Shown here piece by piece: positions 34,866 to 47,320 of a stretch of DNA of 64,000 nucleotides; the stretch's first letter is position 1, and each line of letters starts with the position of its first letter. Under the pieces are notes generated by a model. That model searched no databases, was not told the origin of the DNA, and worked only from the letters and a program-made list of their open reading frames with translations. The DNA is from Clavulina sp. PMI_390 (taxonomy: Eukaryota > Basidiomycota > Agaricomycetes > Cantharellales > Hydnaceae). The stretch is taken from assembly GCA_015039315.1 (NCBI GenBank), contig WIDE01000003.1:558001-622000 (forward strand), written 5' to 3'. A program made the translations under genes and the position numbers.

Positions 34866-36076
34866 ATGCTACCACTGTTACGCCAACATGCTTTTCGCGA
34901 ACTCAGAACAATACCATCCCCTCATCTAAGCCCACGCTTGCTGTCTTCCTCGACTCGCCCCTTGAGCTCGCATGTGGTTCAAGCTAGTTTGCCACCTAGG
35001 CGACAGCTGCATTCACCTCCAGCATCGGCCCCGTCTGTCGAAGTATTAAACTGGATGGAGAGGATTAAATTAATCGACATACTTGAAACCGATACCTTGG
35101 ATCGTTCTAAAGCTCTTCAGCTTCTCTACACGCTTCCTAACCGAGCCCCGCCCGACGACCAAGCATCTCGACCTCAGAGCAATGACCCACTACCGAATGG
35201 ACATCACCTAATCTATTTCTCCCCGCTCATCTCAGAGAGTGAACTCAACACGGATGGGACTGATCCAACCTACAACTCCCCTCCCCCTTTCACACGCCGG
35301 ATGTGGGCTGGCGGGAGCTTTGAGTTCCATCCTCGCCATAAACTCAGAATTGGCGAGGATGTATCCTGCAGGACGACAGTCGCAAGCGTAGACTATAAAA
35401 TAACGGGCTCGGAACCTATGATCTTCGTGAACCAGCTTCGCGATTTCAAAAACTCTCGTGGAGAAACCGCCGTTACAGAGCGACGGACTCATGTGTTCCT
35501 CAAACCTCCTACCACTGGCAAGCACTCGACTAAAGCTTCTCCAGTGGTTCGTGGTACGTTGCAACTTACTCGCCTCATCATCTTCTCTTGACCTCGTCCC
35601 TATTTTCCTCAGATGGAACAGAGCCTGTAGACTTTACATTCTCATGCACCCCGTCTCCCGCTACGCTCTTCCGTTTCTCCGCATTGACTTTCAACTCCCA
35701 CTATATTCACCTTGACCCAGAGTTCAGCAGAAATGTTGACGGCCATCCAGGTATGTACCCGATGCATCACGACCATTACATTACGCCTTGCGGCTGAACG
35801 CTGTCCATGGATTGACCTGGATGTACCTTTCCAGAACGCCTCGTTCATGGTCCCCTCGTAGCACTCATGCTACTTGATATCGCTTCTGCCAATCTTCCAG
35901 CTTCCAAAACAGTGGCCACGTTCCGTTATCGAGCGAGATATCCAGTGATTGTGAATCGCTGGCTCACCTTCGCTGGTAACTGGGGGGATCAAGGGGGTGA
36001 CAATACCAACGGGGAAGCTTGGGCGACAGATGAGGACGGGAGAGTCTGTATGAGCGCAGAGATCACGTTACGATAG
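34866..36076 (+). CDS. HTD2: mitochondrial hydroxyacyl-thioester dehydratase type 2
   Basis: Three exons (34866-35553, 35613-35750, 35835-36076) encode 355 residues. The N-terminus, rich in Arg, Ser and Leu without acidic residues, looks like a mitochondrial targeting sequence. Landmarks are RMWAGGSFEFHP, DFKNSRGETAVTERRTHVFL and the HotDog catalytic segment FSALTFNSHYIHLD, whose His and Asn match the family active site. After HPERLVHGPLVALMLLD comes the closing strand region ATFRYRARYPVIVN. Htd2 is the 3-hydroxyacyl-ACP dehydratase of mitochondrial type II fatty acid synthesis, needed for lipoic acid and respiration. Confidence 0.92.
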
Positions 36077-36843
36077 CTTGGTCTCTGAATACGAGCCATC
36101 ACACACAACAGATTGCTACGTTCAAACGCATTTATTGCATGTAGGGCTACATAAATGCACGAAATTGTACACTGTAGCGCTTTGAAACATCATGGAGATG
36201 CTGGAATTCAGCATCGGCATCAAACGTCTCACCTCGATCAACACCAGTTGACGCCACTGGACACTTTCCAAAGCCAATAGATCAGTTTGAGAGAAGGGAC
36301 CTTACGTTGTGCGCTTTTGCTGATCTTGTTGAAAGCAACGGGCAGTTGAGTAGCGGGGTGATGTACCCACTTACCAGACACAGCATCCTCCAAATCAATA
36401 CATCGTACCAACAACACTAACACAGCCAGAGGCTACTAGTATCAGCAAGAATACACGAGGACATCAGTTATTTGGTTAGAGTGGATCCACATGAGTCAGT
36501 AGTAGTTAGTTAGTTAGCAACAACAGGCAGCGGAGACAGGAAGAAGTTACGAATGAACAAAGTGCATGAACGCCACATGAGCTGCTGCTGCAGGTAGGGG
36601 AAAAAGGACGTGAGGAAGGGAGCGGTAAGCATGGGGGTCTCGGTTAGCGCATTACCGCGTAGGAATCGCACGAAGCCACCCTTCCTTCGGAGCAGGCAGT
36701 TCTGGGGGGAGAGTAAAGAAAGGGATTATGGTATGAAAAGAGCATGGACTGGGGTTTACCGCAGGGAGGTTAGCTGGCAACCGCAAAGAGGCATAGCATC
36801 AAAACCGCATTAGCTCGTGCACAAAATCGCAGTCAACGAGAAA
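36077..36843. other. convergent intergenic region between HTD2 and BBP
   Basis: Contains a short TAGT/TTAG repeat tract near 36505 and no supportable gene. It should hold the 3' ends of both neighbours. Confidence 0.4.
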
Positions 36844-38745
36844 TCATTGCCCGCCCTGGAGGCTCTGATAATACTGGGCATACGCAGCCTGCTGATCATA
36901 CCCTCCTTGGCCATAGCCGCCACCGCCAGACTGCTGACTGTATCCGGATTGCTGGGGGTTGTAACCGTATCCACCACCACCAGCATTGTACCCACCCTGA
37001 GCGTTATAGCCGCCATAGCCTTGTTGCTGACCACCATATCCACCACCGTAGCCACCGCCACCAGGAGCACCACCTGGCCCTCCACCAGGACGCTGGCCAG
37101 TGGGAGGGTTCCACATTTCTGGCAGCCGCCAGGGAGGGATCTTCTTGCCATCTGGACCAATGGCTCCCGCAGCCGCACCCGTAGGAGCAGTGATAGCCCC
37201 CATAGGACGACCACCAGGACCTCCCGAAGCACCACCACCACCCCCACTCCCACCTTCGAGCTCAGCCATCAGATTAGCGTATTCAGAGTCGAAAGTGGTT
37301 CCTGCACCACCACCAGGGGCTCCACCAGCTCCACCGAAGCCAGGAGCACCACCGCCAGGCTGCACGAAGCCGTTAGGGTCGCGTTTGGAGGTACAGTCTC
37401 GAGCCATGTGGCCAGCTGAGCCGCAGATACGGCAGATGATGCCAGCGGAGTAGTTGCGCTGCTGAGGGCAGTCGTACTTGCGGTGGCCACGCTCACCGCA
37501 GTTTTGGCAGATCTGGTTTTCGTCATCGCGAAGAGTACCATTGAGTGCGGCAAGTTCTCGGAGCTGGTTACGTTTATGGTCGTTTTCGCCTTCTGGAGTC
37601 GATGCAGCCTGAGATCAGAAACACAGAGTCAGCTTTTTGAGCGAATTACGCTGGGGGTAAGATTGCATAAAGGACGTACCGTTTCAATTACTTTGTTAAT
37701 GAGATTCACGCAGGCGATGACTTTATCCTGAGTGTCAGCCATGACAAGGCAGTGCAAGTCTTCCTCTGCATCGTCTGCGAATGCATCAGGACGTCCCTTG
37801 CCTTCCTTGATGCTGCCCTTGCCACGGATGCTGATCTTGGCTCCACTCTCCCGTTCCATTTTCTTGAGGGAATTGCCTCGTGGACCCACGAGCAAACCGA
37901 AGAAGTTAATCTCGGGGAATTCTTTGACAGGAATGTAGACCTTGTCTTGAGGCCGGTGCGATCGCTTTTGTTGGTGATACTCGGCAGGGGCCTGGAAGTT
38001 GGGATCGTTCTTCATTGCACGTTCGACGAGGAGAATGCGCTCATTTTCGAGCTTTTTGCGGTAGCGGATGTCACGGGTGTTGGTACGGCGACCGTGAGCA
38101 TCGTAAGTTGGTGGAGGAGAGGGTGATCTAAGAAGGAAAGGGGTGTTAAATGAGTAAGTACGTTCGGACCATAAATCTAGGATAAAACGTACCTTTCACG
38201 CTCAGGGGGGACAACCTCATTAAGTCGGAGCTTGCGATTGATCTCCTCAAGACGAAGGTTGATGGTGTAGTTGCTAAGATCTTTGACGCTCATGCCTTGG
38301 ATATCAATAGCAGTGGGCTGACCCGTCACACCCGCGAGCTGGGGCTTTGCTTCTCCGAAACGGCTCTTGCGCTTGCGGGGGGCATTTGGATCGGCTGTTG
38401 GCGACGGTCGGGAGGTGGCGGAGAAGAATCAAGAAAAGGGCGGAGGTGAGTCAACCGCATGGAGCCAAGGTGAGTTGATGTGATGCAAGTGAGCGCGACA
38501 GAGAGCCAAATGGATGGGGTTAGAAATAGATCAGTCAATGGGTCAGTAAGTCAGTTCGTATGCAAGATTTGGCTCGACAGTCCCTAATGGTCGTTAGATG
38601 ACTTGGTCAGCGTGTACGTACCTTCTGGGGTTGCAGAGTGCGAGTGAGTATCGCCATTTTCAGACGAGCTGGGACCAAAGCGTCTTGGGTTGGCCAAGGG
38701 CGCGCTGTTTGCCCCAGTCATGGTTGCTTGTGAGCGCCAAGACAT
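36844..38745 (-). CDS. MSL5: branch-point binding protein (SF1/BBP)
   Basis: ATG 38745 starts [20 protein letters not shown] stretch, the SF1 helix-hairpin region ([15 protein letters not shown]) and SPSPPPTYD, which resembles the UHM-ligand/SPSP phosphorylation region, come first. The KH-QUA2 module follows: [36 protein letters not shown] and [12 protein letters not shown]. Two CCHC zinc knuckles are intact: [14 protein letters not shown] and [14 protein letters not shown]. The C-terminus is a long Gly/Tyr/Gln-rich low-complexity tail ending [15 protein letters not shown] recognises the intron branch sequence UACUAAC in the early spliceosome. The gene is divergent from the Kre9-like gene. 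Confidence 0.95.
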
Positions 38746-38925
38746 GATGATGTGTGCTGCGCAAGGGAAGATGGTAGTTGAAAATGAGAGAGGGTGGAAG
38801 TGTGACAGTCACTCGTTACAGCTGTTAACACCCTTTTTCTTGGTTGCTAAGGCTCTCTCCCACTCTCTCTTTCAGTCACTCCCTCGGCACTTTCCCCTCC
38901 CCCTCTTATTTTTCCCTCGTCCACG
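38746..38925. promoter_or_regulatory. 180-bp bidirectional promoter, BBP/Kre9-like gene
   Basis: Divergent spacer. The half next to the Kre9-like start has strong CT tracts (CTCTCTCCCACTCTCTCTTT near 38853), a common fungal core-promoter feature just upstream of strong genes. Confidence 0.5.
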
Positions 38926-39872
38926 ATGAAGTTCGCTGCCGTCGCTCTCTTCACTGCGCTCTCCGCGTCCACCGCCTCTGCGCTCTCGATCACCAACCCC
39001 AGGTACGTGAAGACATTCGTTCGTTCCTCTTGGCGCCAGCTGACGAAACTCCGCCGCTCTTTATTGCCGCCATAATTCAGTGCCTCGAGCTGGTAAGCCA
39101 TGGACAACGCCCTGAGGCTTGTGAACGAGATATCTAACGCACTAATGTTGTTCAGGTGGGTTGCAAACTCCGTCAACCTCCTCTCCTGGTCATGCCATGG
39201 TGCGTAACTCGCTTTCGCCTTGGGTTATGTCGTGCCTCGAGGACTCAAATTTTTTCTTCTCTCCTGCAGACTCTGATGCGACTGGCCAATACACGGTACA
39301 ATCCTTCATCTTCACGTGCTGTCAATTATGAATGTCACTTGACCTTCCCAACACAAATTCCTTAGGTTATTATATTCGGGCCTGGCAGTCTCGAGGCTGG
39401 TCTGCCCATCATTGCTCAGAGTACGTACGAGCCTACTGTCGATCGCGTCCGACGTCATGAGCTCACTTCGTGCTATTTCTGGCTGCCAGTGAACAACTAT
39501 GATTGCTCCGAGACTATCCCCGCCAACGGCAATTTCCCAGCTGGTAACAACTACACCATCGCGTGAGTAGTTTCCTGAGTTCTCCTGTCAACGATTGATT
39601 AACTTGCCCTATTTTGCAGTTTGGCGAACCCTCTGAACCGCACCGACATTCTCGCCTCCACTCCCTTCACGATCGAGGCCCAGGGTAGCGCCTACCCCAC
39701 GTCGGCCAGCCCTACTGCATCCGCGACCATTAGCGCCACCAACACTGGCACTAGCTCCGGGGCGCCTACTACTTCTACCACCTCTACAAAGAGCGGCGCA
39801 GAGAGCAACTCGGTTGTCAACTCTGCTATCATCTCTGGTATCGCCTTTGTCGTCTCTTGCTTCATGGCGTAA
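38926..39872 (+). CDS. secreted GPI-anchored Ser/Thr-rich protein, Kre9/Knh1-like
   Basis: ATG 38926 opens a clean signal peptide (MKFAAVALFTALSASTASAL). The next exons, spliced by five short introns, encode a small beta-sandwich of the Kre9/Knh1 type: WWVANSVNLLSWSCHD, VIIFGPGS, NNYDCSETIPA and NYTIALANPLNRTDILA. A Ser/Thr-rich stalk follows, then a hydrophobic tail (SAIISGIAFVVSCFMA), as expected for GPI anchoring. The protein is short, about 200 residues. Related proteins occur in cell walls and on membranes of many fungi, mostly with unknown function; Kre9 itself is needed for beta-1,6-glucan. Confidence 0.8.
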
Positions 39873-40742
39873 GCTTGGAGCCTCGGAGCTAAGTGCTAAG
39901 TGCCAAGTGCCTGTGTGTCCGGAGAGTGAAGGACTTTGGATGAGTGCCTCTTGACATATTTCGGACCATCATACTCGTCCATCATATCACTTTTTTGTTT
40001 TTTTTTTTTCTCATTTTTTTTTCCACTCCATTTCTCATCGACTCTCCCAACTGCTTTGTATGTTGTTCACACTACCTACGCCGCAGACGACCTCTTGATC
40101 TTGACTCGTAGTTTTTTGCGTCCTACTTTATTATCACGCCCATATGCGTGTAGTCGTTCATTGATTATTACGCCCGCCGGCTTATATATTATCCACACGT
40201 GTTCTTTCTTGTGTCGTCCGTCCAGTATGATAAGTTTTCCCAGCTTCCACTCCGACGTTGCAAATGCCAGTGTGGGACGGACAGAGCAGATTAGTAACGT
40301 AAATTGAGGTGAAATTCCACTTGGGCGGCGACATGGACAGTGGAAGCGATCGATCCCGGAGCGCACCATCATAATCGCTGACCGCTAAATTGTGGAGAAA
40401 TCAAATTAATACTGATCATGTCCGCCCATCGTAACATGTGTGCCTGTTTGGCGATAGATTACTACAGTACTGATTGTGATTAAGCATACATGAGGCGTAG
40501 GCAGATTTGCATGGTAAGTAGAGGAAATAACGTGCAAGATAATTGTGTTAGACTAATGTTGAGATTTGTGGGAGCGCTCTCATTTCTTGGTCGCGAGTAT
40601 AGACCATCCAGTACGTATATCGGTGGCTCTGATAGGATGATGAGGATCATTCATCGTCATCGAGGGACCTATCATATTCCAAGAGTAAAGGGCCGACAAT
40701 TAGGTGGGGCGCGGGGAGTATTTCGTAGGGACTTCAGTCAAC
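39873..40742. other. convergent intergenic region with T tracts
   Basis: Long T runs at about 39990-40022 lie just downstream of the Kre9-like gene and fit its 3' end. The rest holds no supportable gene. Confidence 0.4.
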
Positions 40743-42566
40743 TCACAGAGCTTTGAGAAAGGCGGCGGTAGACTTCGGTTTCTGGGCTGGTTTGGGTGCG
40801 TTGGATGATGCGGGTTTGGAAGTAGCCTGCGCCTCAGGTTTTGCGGAGGGTTTAGACGTCGCTTGGCTGGGGGAAAATAATGTCTCAATGATGCCCCGAG
40901 CTAGGTTCGGCAACCAACCAAAGATGTACTCACGCGGCTGGTTTTGGGACACTAGGTGATGAAGACTTTGTCGAGGCGCTCCCCTTTGGCTTCGCTGAGG
41001 ACAGCTTGCAAACGGTCTTGTGCTTTGGCCAGGCCAGGCGTTGACTGCGAGTAGAGCGTTGCAGGATGAGAGACCAAATTCTCTCGAGGGATCACGATCA
41101 TCCCGTCAAGTGGAAATACACACCATTCCTTGTCACAATATTTCACGAGCTTGCATCTGTATGTGATGCAATCCAAGAATAATCAGTCGGACATCATAAA
41201 ACGGCAGCGTCAGGAACCGATCTCATACCTTGAGCACTGACCCATATCTGGCACCGTCTTTCGGCAATATCCACACTCAGTAAACACCTCCACATCACCC
41301 ATTGTCCACATCGTATTAGTCTCCGGTTCGGCCCCTTCCACCATCTCCACTTGGTTTCGCACGCTACGTGGAATTGGGTGCTTTTTCAACATATTAGAAC
41401 GCATCCGCATATTGTCGATCTTCTCGAGTTCGTCCGAGGTCAAAGAGGGGATAAACGTGTGCTTCGTGACGTGGATGATGCGAGAGTATCCTTTCGCCGG
41501 GGCGGGAGGAACAGTTATACTGTTGAGGAATTCGGGAAGTAAGCCTTTGGATGGAGTGACGTATGTCGCGCGGACCCTAGATTTCATAAATAATTCTTTG
41601 TTAGGAGGACGAGTCCCTTTGATAAGCTCACGCTCACCAATTCGGGCTGGTGTCATCAGAGCCACTGTGGAGGTAGGTCAACAAGGAGAACATTTTATCT
41701 GCGTGGTATTTAGCGTGTGTGTGATAATCATCGTGGAACGGATTGCCGCATTCTAGTGTGAGATAAACCCCAAGTCAAGATTTAAAGCAGCTGTCATGGT
41801 AGTTACGGCAGCCAGGTGAGGTAGGGATACTCACGACAACCATCATCCTCATGAACCATGACGATCAGGAAACGCGATAGAGTGTAATCGGTAAAGAGCA
41901 TATGACTCCAATCTTTCTTTAATGAGGATGAGGGCCACGCATAGGATCCAAGAGTCATATGGGACGTACCAGGCGAAGAGCAGATGCTTTCACAACCTGC
42001 ACCCAAGATGAAACAGAACCATGCGTCAGTTAACGACCACTGAACACCATAGACAGTAGTCAGCTAGCTGGGATGTACTGGAAGACTAAGAGTCTGGCGA
42101 GGGTTCCAGCAGCATCGCGCGCTGGTCGCAATAGACCACTGCACAGAAAGCTAGTCGTAGATACCTCATACTGGAAGTTGATCAAGGACCACGTATTCTG
42201 AGCTATAATCTCTTCCTTCCCCTGCATGGAGTGATTCCATTTCTTCACATCATCCGATATCTTCTTACGCGCCACAAATGACTTTGTGGTGAGATCTGGA
42301 GCCTCCGATGGGTGCTTGTCGAATTTGGCCGAGCAGTTGACCATATTTACACCGTACATTTTACACTGGATGAGCTTCGTGGTCGCACATTGGCCTGATA
42401 GATTGAGGTTCATGAAGGGGTCCATACTGAGCATGGTTCAACCGCGACATTGAGCGAACGCGTTCGGATGAGACAATGAGCTCGACGGAACGCGATGATG
42501 GGGCATTTGAGGCAGTACTTACTATGGAAGACGCCCAAATACGGACATGAAGTTGTCAGCATCCAT
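40743..42566 (-). CDS. MYND zinc-finger protein of unknown function
   Basis: Exon 1 (42523-42566) starts MDADNFMSVFGRLPY and exon 2 (42165-42426) ends NTWSLINFQYE. Several further short exons lead to the C-terminus. The MYND finger is complete once introns are removed: CGYCRK, then CSRCKLVKYCDKEC, then QRLAWPKHKTVCK, supplying all eight Cys/His ligands. It sits near the C-terminus, followed by an Ala/Lys/Pro/Ser-rich tail ending AAFLKAL. Upstream is a conserved-looking but unassigned region with a Cys/His-dense stretch (GCQCGNPFHDDYHTH) that might bind a second metal. I see no SET-domain motifs. MYND fingers bind proline-rich partners, so a protein-protein role is likely. Confidence 0.75.
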
Positions 42567-43508
42567 TGCGAGAGATTTCAAGTTCGAAGGAGGAATTTGA
42601 GGCGTTGAGGTAGGGAGAGACAAACGCTGACAACCAATCACAAAGTCACGCGCCACACACCACGTCCTCACCAAGAACATCGACTCGCCTTCATCTTGCC
42701 ATCAAGTTCTCTATATTACTCAGAAGAGACACACCAGCATTGTGGGGATCAGAATAGCGATTCTCATCACGATGAGAGGCTTCACTATACACTTCGTGTG
42801 ATGATTTGCTGGCCCTAGGCGACTGGATCTAGCTGCTGATTCTGGCATGGCCATACTTCTGAATCTTCATGGAGGCGGCTTTACGGATTCAAGATATGTG
42901 CGGAAACCCTCTTTCCTGACTTTTCTAGACACCGGAGATTACTTTTCAGCATACCTCTGGGCTTGAATATGCTCAAAGTTTATATATTGGATCCCTGATG
43001 TCAATATCTAACCGAAATCTTTAGGTCTCTTTTCTATGTACCCTGTTGAACCCATTACACGTAATCTCTCTACGGTAACCTTCGCTTCCTCATCATGCGC
43101 AAATCACCAGGCGCGAAAATCAGTATGGGAATCGCGCTTGGGAGCCACCACCCGCCACCCTTGCGCCGCATTACATTCCGCCCTCGCATTCTCGACGACA
43201 GTTCTCATGGCTACCTTCTCCGGCTCTGAAGACCCATGAGTGTGCGGCTTCGAAGGTAGTCAGTCCCAGCTACCCTGCTCCTGTCGAACCCAACCCACAA
43301 AGGCCTCAGTTTACCTGTCGTATATATCATCGAGTCGCCTCCGCACTCCAGCTTTACCTCTCTGTGCGACTAGTTTCAGCGCTGGTCGCTGCTCCGCTTC
43401 AGCTAGCTACCTCTGAATTTGTGTCGTTTTGGCAAGCCATTCAGACTCACGAGAAGGCACCCAGCTATTACCTCCCCGCCCAAAAAAAAATCAATTTTCC
43501 TTTCACAG
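42567..43508. other. intergenic region, left edge of the lineage-specific island
   Basis: No gene is supported. A TATATATCAT stretch at about 43321, some 190 bases before the next start codon, could be the TATA element of the small gene. Confidence 0.35.
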
Positions 43509-43949
43509 ATGGCGCTGTATGCCTACCCCCATCATCCCTATTTTCCATATGACCCAGCCTCTGATCCTACTGTGCTCGAGGCTCGGCGAGCGCAAAGAAC
43601 AGCGCGACAACTGGTTTATCTTGCTGGGCGTGCGGAGCAAGCCGCCGGGGCTACTGTCGAGAGCGCAGTTGAATCCGCGAACTACGCAGCAGCGTACTGG
43701 AACTGGTACAACTCGACATGCAATAGCTGCCCAGCTTATCATACATCATACCCACCCCCTCAATATCTCCCTGCCATGGCGCCTCAGGCTTTGCCTGCAC
43801 CACCTCCAGAAGCTCTTCGGTCGCGTAAGCACCCGCCTCAAGACCAGTTAAGTGTGTACGCGATGTCGGAGGTTGTAATTCCCTGGGTGCCGGAGAAACG
43901 AGGGTTTGTACGTCGAGCATTGAATTGGCTGAAGCGTGCGGTGTTGTAG
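43509..43949 (+). CDS. small Pro/Tyr-rich protein, no recognised family
   Basis: An uninterrupted frame of 146 residues from ATG 43509. The N-terminus is rich in His, Pro and Tyr (YPHHPYFPYDPAS). An alanine-rich helix follows (QRTARQLVYLAGRAEQAAGA), then a Tyr/Trp patch (AAYWNWYN), a Pro/Tyr stretch and a basic C-terminus (FVRRALNWLKRAVL) that could form an amphipathic helix. Order and composition loosely echo the N-terminal part of the DUF6699 protein 1 kb downstream. Coding potential is judged from length and composition only. Confidence 0.5.
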   Translation: MALYAYPHHPYFPYDPASDPTVLEARRAQRTARQLVYLAGRAEQAAGATVESAVESANYAAAYWNWYNSTCNSCPAYHTSYPPPQYLPAMAPQALPAPPPEALRSRKHPPQDQLSVYAMSEVVIPWVPEKRGFVRRALNWLKRAVL

Positions 43950-44938
43950 TGAGGTCAATTTAATGATAAAATTGATACCATCATGTCCCTTTAATGTCCT
44001 TGATGTGTTTTATGCCTACTAGCCTATATCTTGATAGGCAGACAAGTAACTATACCAAAGCACCAGAATTTTAGCTCTATTGTCAACTATTTACGTCGTG
44101 AATGGTCCCAAAGTTCCACACCGACATCATCGCGCACGTAGAGTATCACCCTTTCACGCATGTGCTGCACACAAAGGGTTGCCATCAAGTGTGTCAAGTG
44201 CATCAGCGCATCATGATATCCGCTTTGAAAGGCTGCCTTTCTTCCTTATGATAAGGTCGTATCGAAGCGCGCTTCACTGTCCACAACCAGTGAATAGTCT
44301 CGGAGAGTTCATTCAGTGGCTCTCAAGAAACTCTCAGCCACCAGACAACCCGAGCCCTCCTTATCTCCCCAATACGTTATTCCTTCGAAGTTTAACGATA
44401 TCGTGAGCTCTACCTACCGGCTAGTTAGGCGGGCTTGAGGGCTTTGATGGCCAAACTCGCTATCGCTATACTCTGCTGTCATACAAGGCACTAGTGGCAC
44501 ATATGGCCCCCAAAGATTGTTCTACTCCCTCTATGAAGAATATGCTCCAAACTCTTCAGACCACTCAGCTCGACACATTGAGCACTGGGCCAGCCTGGTC
44601 ATGAATACTGAGTTCCGTGAGCGGCGTTAACGGCTTTGGGCATATCAATTATGACAAAGGCTACATGGCGGATCTTGAGATCAGCGTCTTGTTTAGGTCT
44701 ACTTGCTGATTCTGCTGATCTGTACTCTCGGTCCCCCAAGCGCGGTACTAGCTGGAGATGCCTCTATCTATAAGAGGCACACACGCTTTGAACCACCTTC
44801 AAATATCGTTCAGCATTCCAGTCCTCTTCTGCCACAATTAACTTGCGCTGGCCGCATCTTCAAGCGCTAGAACGCCAGCTTTCTTTCAATAACGCAGCCT
44901 CGTTGGACGCGATCACTCACTACACCCGTTTCCTCCCC
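43950..44938. other. intergenic region upstream of the first DUF6699 gene
   Basis: No gene supported. It contains the hairpin with a TATA-like loop listed separately at 44759. Confidence 0.35.
44759..44779 (+). promoter_or_regulatory. hairpin with TATA-like loop
   Basis: A perfect 7-bp inverted repeat (TGCCTCT / AGAGGCA) flanks a 7-base centre ATCTATA, so the TATA-like string CTATAA lies in the loop. It sits 160-180 bases before the DUF6699 start codon at 44939, a reasonable core-promoter distance for a fungus. A protein-binding palindrome or chance are both possible. Confidence 0.4.
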
Positions 44939-46129
44939 ATGTCGTACAATCCATACCATACGAATGGCCATCCTCTGCCTTACATGCCGGCTATGGTACA
45001 TCCTTACCCCTCTTACCCTGCATTTTTGCCTCCGACGCGAGTGGAGCATCCACAGGAGCGAATCCGTGCCCTCGACCAACAATCGAGGGAGAACTATCAA
45101 ATCCAGCGGAATGCTACCAAAAAAGCATCTCAACTCGCGGCTCAACTGCGCGAAGCCCGTGATGATTTCAATTATGTACAACAACAAGGTTGGTCTCCTT
45201 CAATGACCGCTACACCCGTTGGTTTTGGGGTCGATTACGGCGCTGCACACTACGCCGGGGCTCCCTTCCCAGCATTTCCTCCCCAACACGCCGCAGCACC
45301 CACCTACCCCCATTTGTACGCCTACCCTCCAGCTCCAGAGCGCGGGTCTCCTCCCACCATAAGGACACCCCCTGGATTTGGCACCTCCATCCAAGTTCCC
45401 TCCGAAACCCGCGATCCCGAAGAGAGAGTATTCGACAAGTGGGCCGAAGCTGCCCGCGGACGTATCCGTGTTTTTGACAATATACACCAGGGCAGCCAGT
45501 ACCTCAACAACCTGGAGGTTCACCCTTCTCTCTCACACCGGAGTTACGAGTTGCCCTTCGTCGATCTAAGGCTTGAAGAAGATTACGTTAGGCTCTCAGG
45601 AGCTGATCCCGCCTCGAGCTGGTTCTTGGAGCATGAAGATTTGGCCAACCAACCTGCAACATTACCACCGTTGACACGCCTGCGGTTGCGATCGGACTAC
45701 GTTCCTGGAGAAATCTTGGTTTCGAATGCGAGAGGTGTGACGGTTAGTGACCTTGTCCGACTTTGCAATCATCACAGAATCTGGGAGCTAACTCGAAGTC
45801 TTTGGGTCTGATAGGTCGGCGACGTGTTGAAAGCCCTCCTCCACCACTTCCAAGCCATGGACCCCGAAATCCAACCACCCCCTCCCGCCAAACGGCCATC
45901 TCCTGCACAAATGCATGCTATGGACACGTGGGCATTCAACCGTGATTTCATGAGCAATTCTGGTTATTACAAGCCTATTCGGTTCGTTGATCGGCTGGGA
46001 AATAGCCCAATCTTCGACGGCCTCATTCACGACCAGCGCTGGACACGGGAAGTATTTGGTGAGATGGACCGTGACGTACTCCAAATGAGATTCCGGGAGA
46101 GGTACCCTCAAGATGGCGAGGAGGTCTAG
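44939..46129 (+). CDS. DUF6699 protein, first tandem copy
   Basis: Two exons (44939-45742, 45815-46129) encode 372 residues. The N-terminal half is Pro/Tyr/His-rich and includes a predicted coiled coil (ERIRALDQQSRENYQIQRN, then KKASQLAAQLREARDDF). The C-terminal half has the DUF6699 pattern: LEVHPSLSHRSYELPFVDLR, a QPATLPP strand, EILVSNARGVT and, across the intron, VGDVLKALLHHF. After it come a conserved FNRDFMSNSGYY helix and IRFVDRLGNSPIFDGL. DUF6699 is widespread and expanded in mushroom-forming fungi and has no known function. The gene is the paralogue of the one at 47321, with the phase-0 intron at the same codon (GVT|VGDV). Confidence 0.85.
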
Positions 46130-47320
46130 GTTCGTTGTCCTTGTCGCTGAATCAAAATGTTCCTGATCTAACAATCTCCTTCCGCCCAACACACCAGCCG
46201 GCTCCTGTGCAACACACTTCCATAAATCTTAACTTCACGGACACTTTAACTCCCCGGACTCTTCTACTTACAATACGCACACTCTTTTCCTATAATTTCT
46301 ATCATCAACGGACTTGCAACGAGGTCATGCCCTGTCATGTACTATTACGATCATAATGATAACTTTCGCCTATGACTACAGCTCAACCCGTTGAAACAAA
46401 TCATGGCAAGAATTGCGAGGTTGTGTAGCCATGAGGATGATTGTTTGACAAGAGCCTCGGAACCAACTGTCCGAGCAACCGCTAACTCACCACCGTCGTT
46501 TCAAACCAAAATTCATGCCGAAGGGCGTCAGTCCTGAAATTAGCCGGTGGTCGTATCTTCTGAGATCATTGTTTGCAGATCAGATGCCGCCCTCATGAAT
46601 CGCCACATGATTGCCTTTCTCTTTTCGCAATGATGAAGCGCGGTCAGTGCAAATCTCGTTTCCACCAGTCGACGATCCCGAGGAAGATGTCTCTTGGCCG
46701 ACTTTTCTCCCCACTTCATCCAGTCTGCTTAGTGATTATCTACCTCGTTGATTAGGTGTCATTCGATTAGATCTTTCGATGCCTTCTCAAGCTCTCATAT
46801 TGAGGTAAATCTGGTGGAGAGCAACCTTTATTTCTGCTCGAGAAAGGCTACCGCCATTGTGGGCCATCTCTTGACAACCGAATGCTGCGGTGTTATCGGT
46901 TTGAACCACCTCGACATAGCCTGTGGTGGATCATGATCTGTCAGAGCCATCGCTTGTACATCCTATGAAGCGCGGTTCGGATTCTATGGAGATCGAGAAA
47001 GGCTCACTTTCGGACATCGACTTTCGATATAGTGGCTCTGTGCATACCATGCATTCCTAATTACTCTTCCTCTCGTCTTGTGAGACGTAACTTTTGTTGT
47101 GCTGGTCGCCTCGTCAACGCGCTAGATCGCGCTTCGCATCATAAATAGCCCACATAGCCCTTGCTTGTCTCAACAGCCCCTATACCACACACACCTGGCT
47201 CTCAGACCAACCAGCGTTTTCAACACCACAGCCCGCCTTCTTGGTCAAAGGAGGCGGGAACACTTTCGACCACGAGACCAGGTTGAATCAAACACTCAAA
47301 GTATTCAAGCTCGCTAGAGG
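46130..47320. other. intergenic region between the DUF6699 copies
   Basis: No supportable gene. CATAAATAGC at about 47140 is a plausible TATA element for the gene starting at 47321. The final 200 bases are CA- and C-rich. Confidence 0.4.

Noticed and set aside
24723..36076. Alba/RNase P subunit and HTD2 in one neighbourhood, as in the bicistronic vertebrate RPP14-HTD2 gene
   Set aside because: The genes are about 9 kb and several genes apart, and vertebrate RPP14 is not an Alba-type subunit, so the resemblance is most likely accidental.
36817..37453. Open frames of 117-200 codons on the plus strand opposite BBP
   Set aside because: They are shadows of the Gly/Gln/Tyr-rich repeats of BBP, whose codon pattern keeps other frames open.
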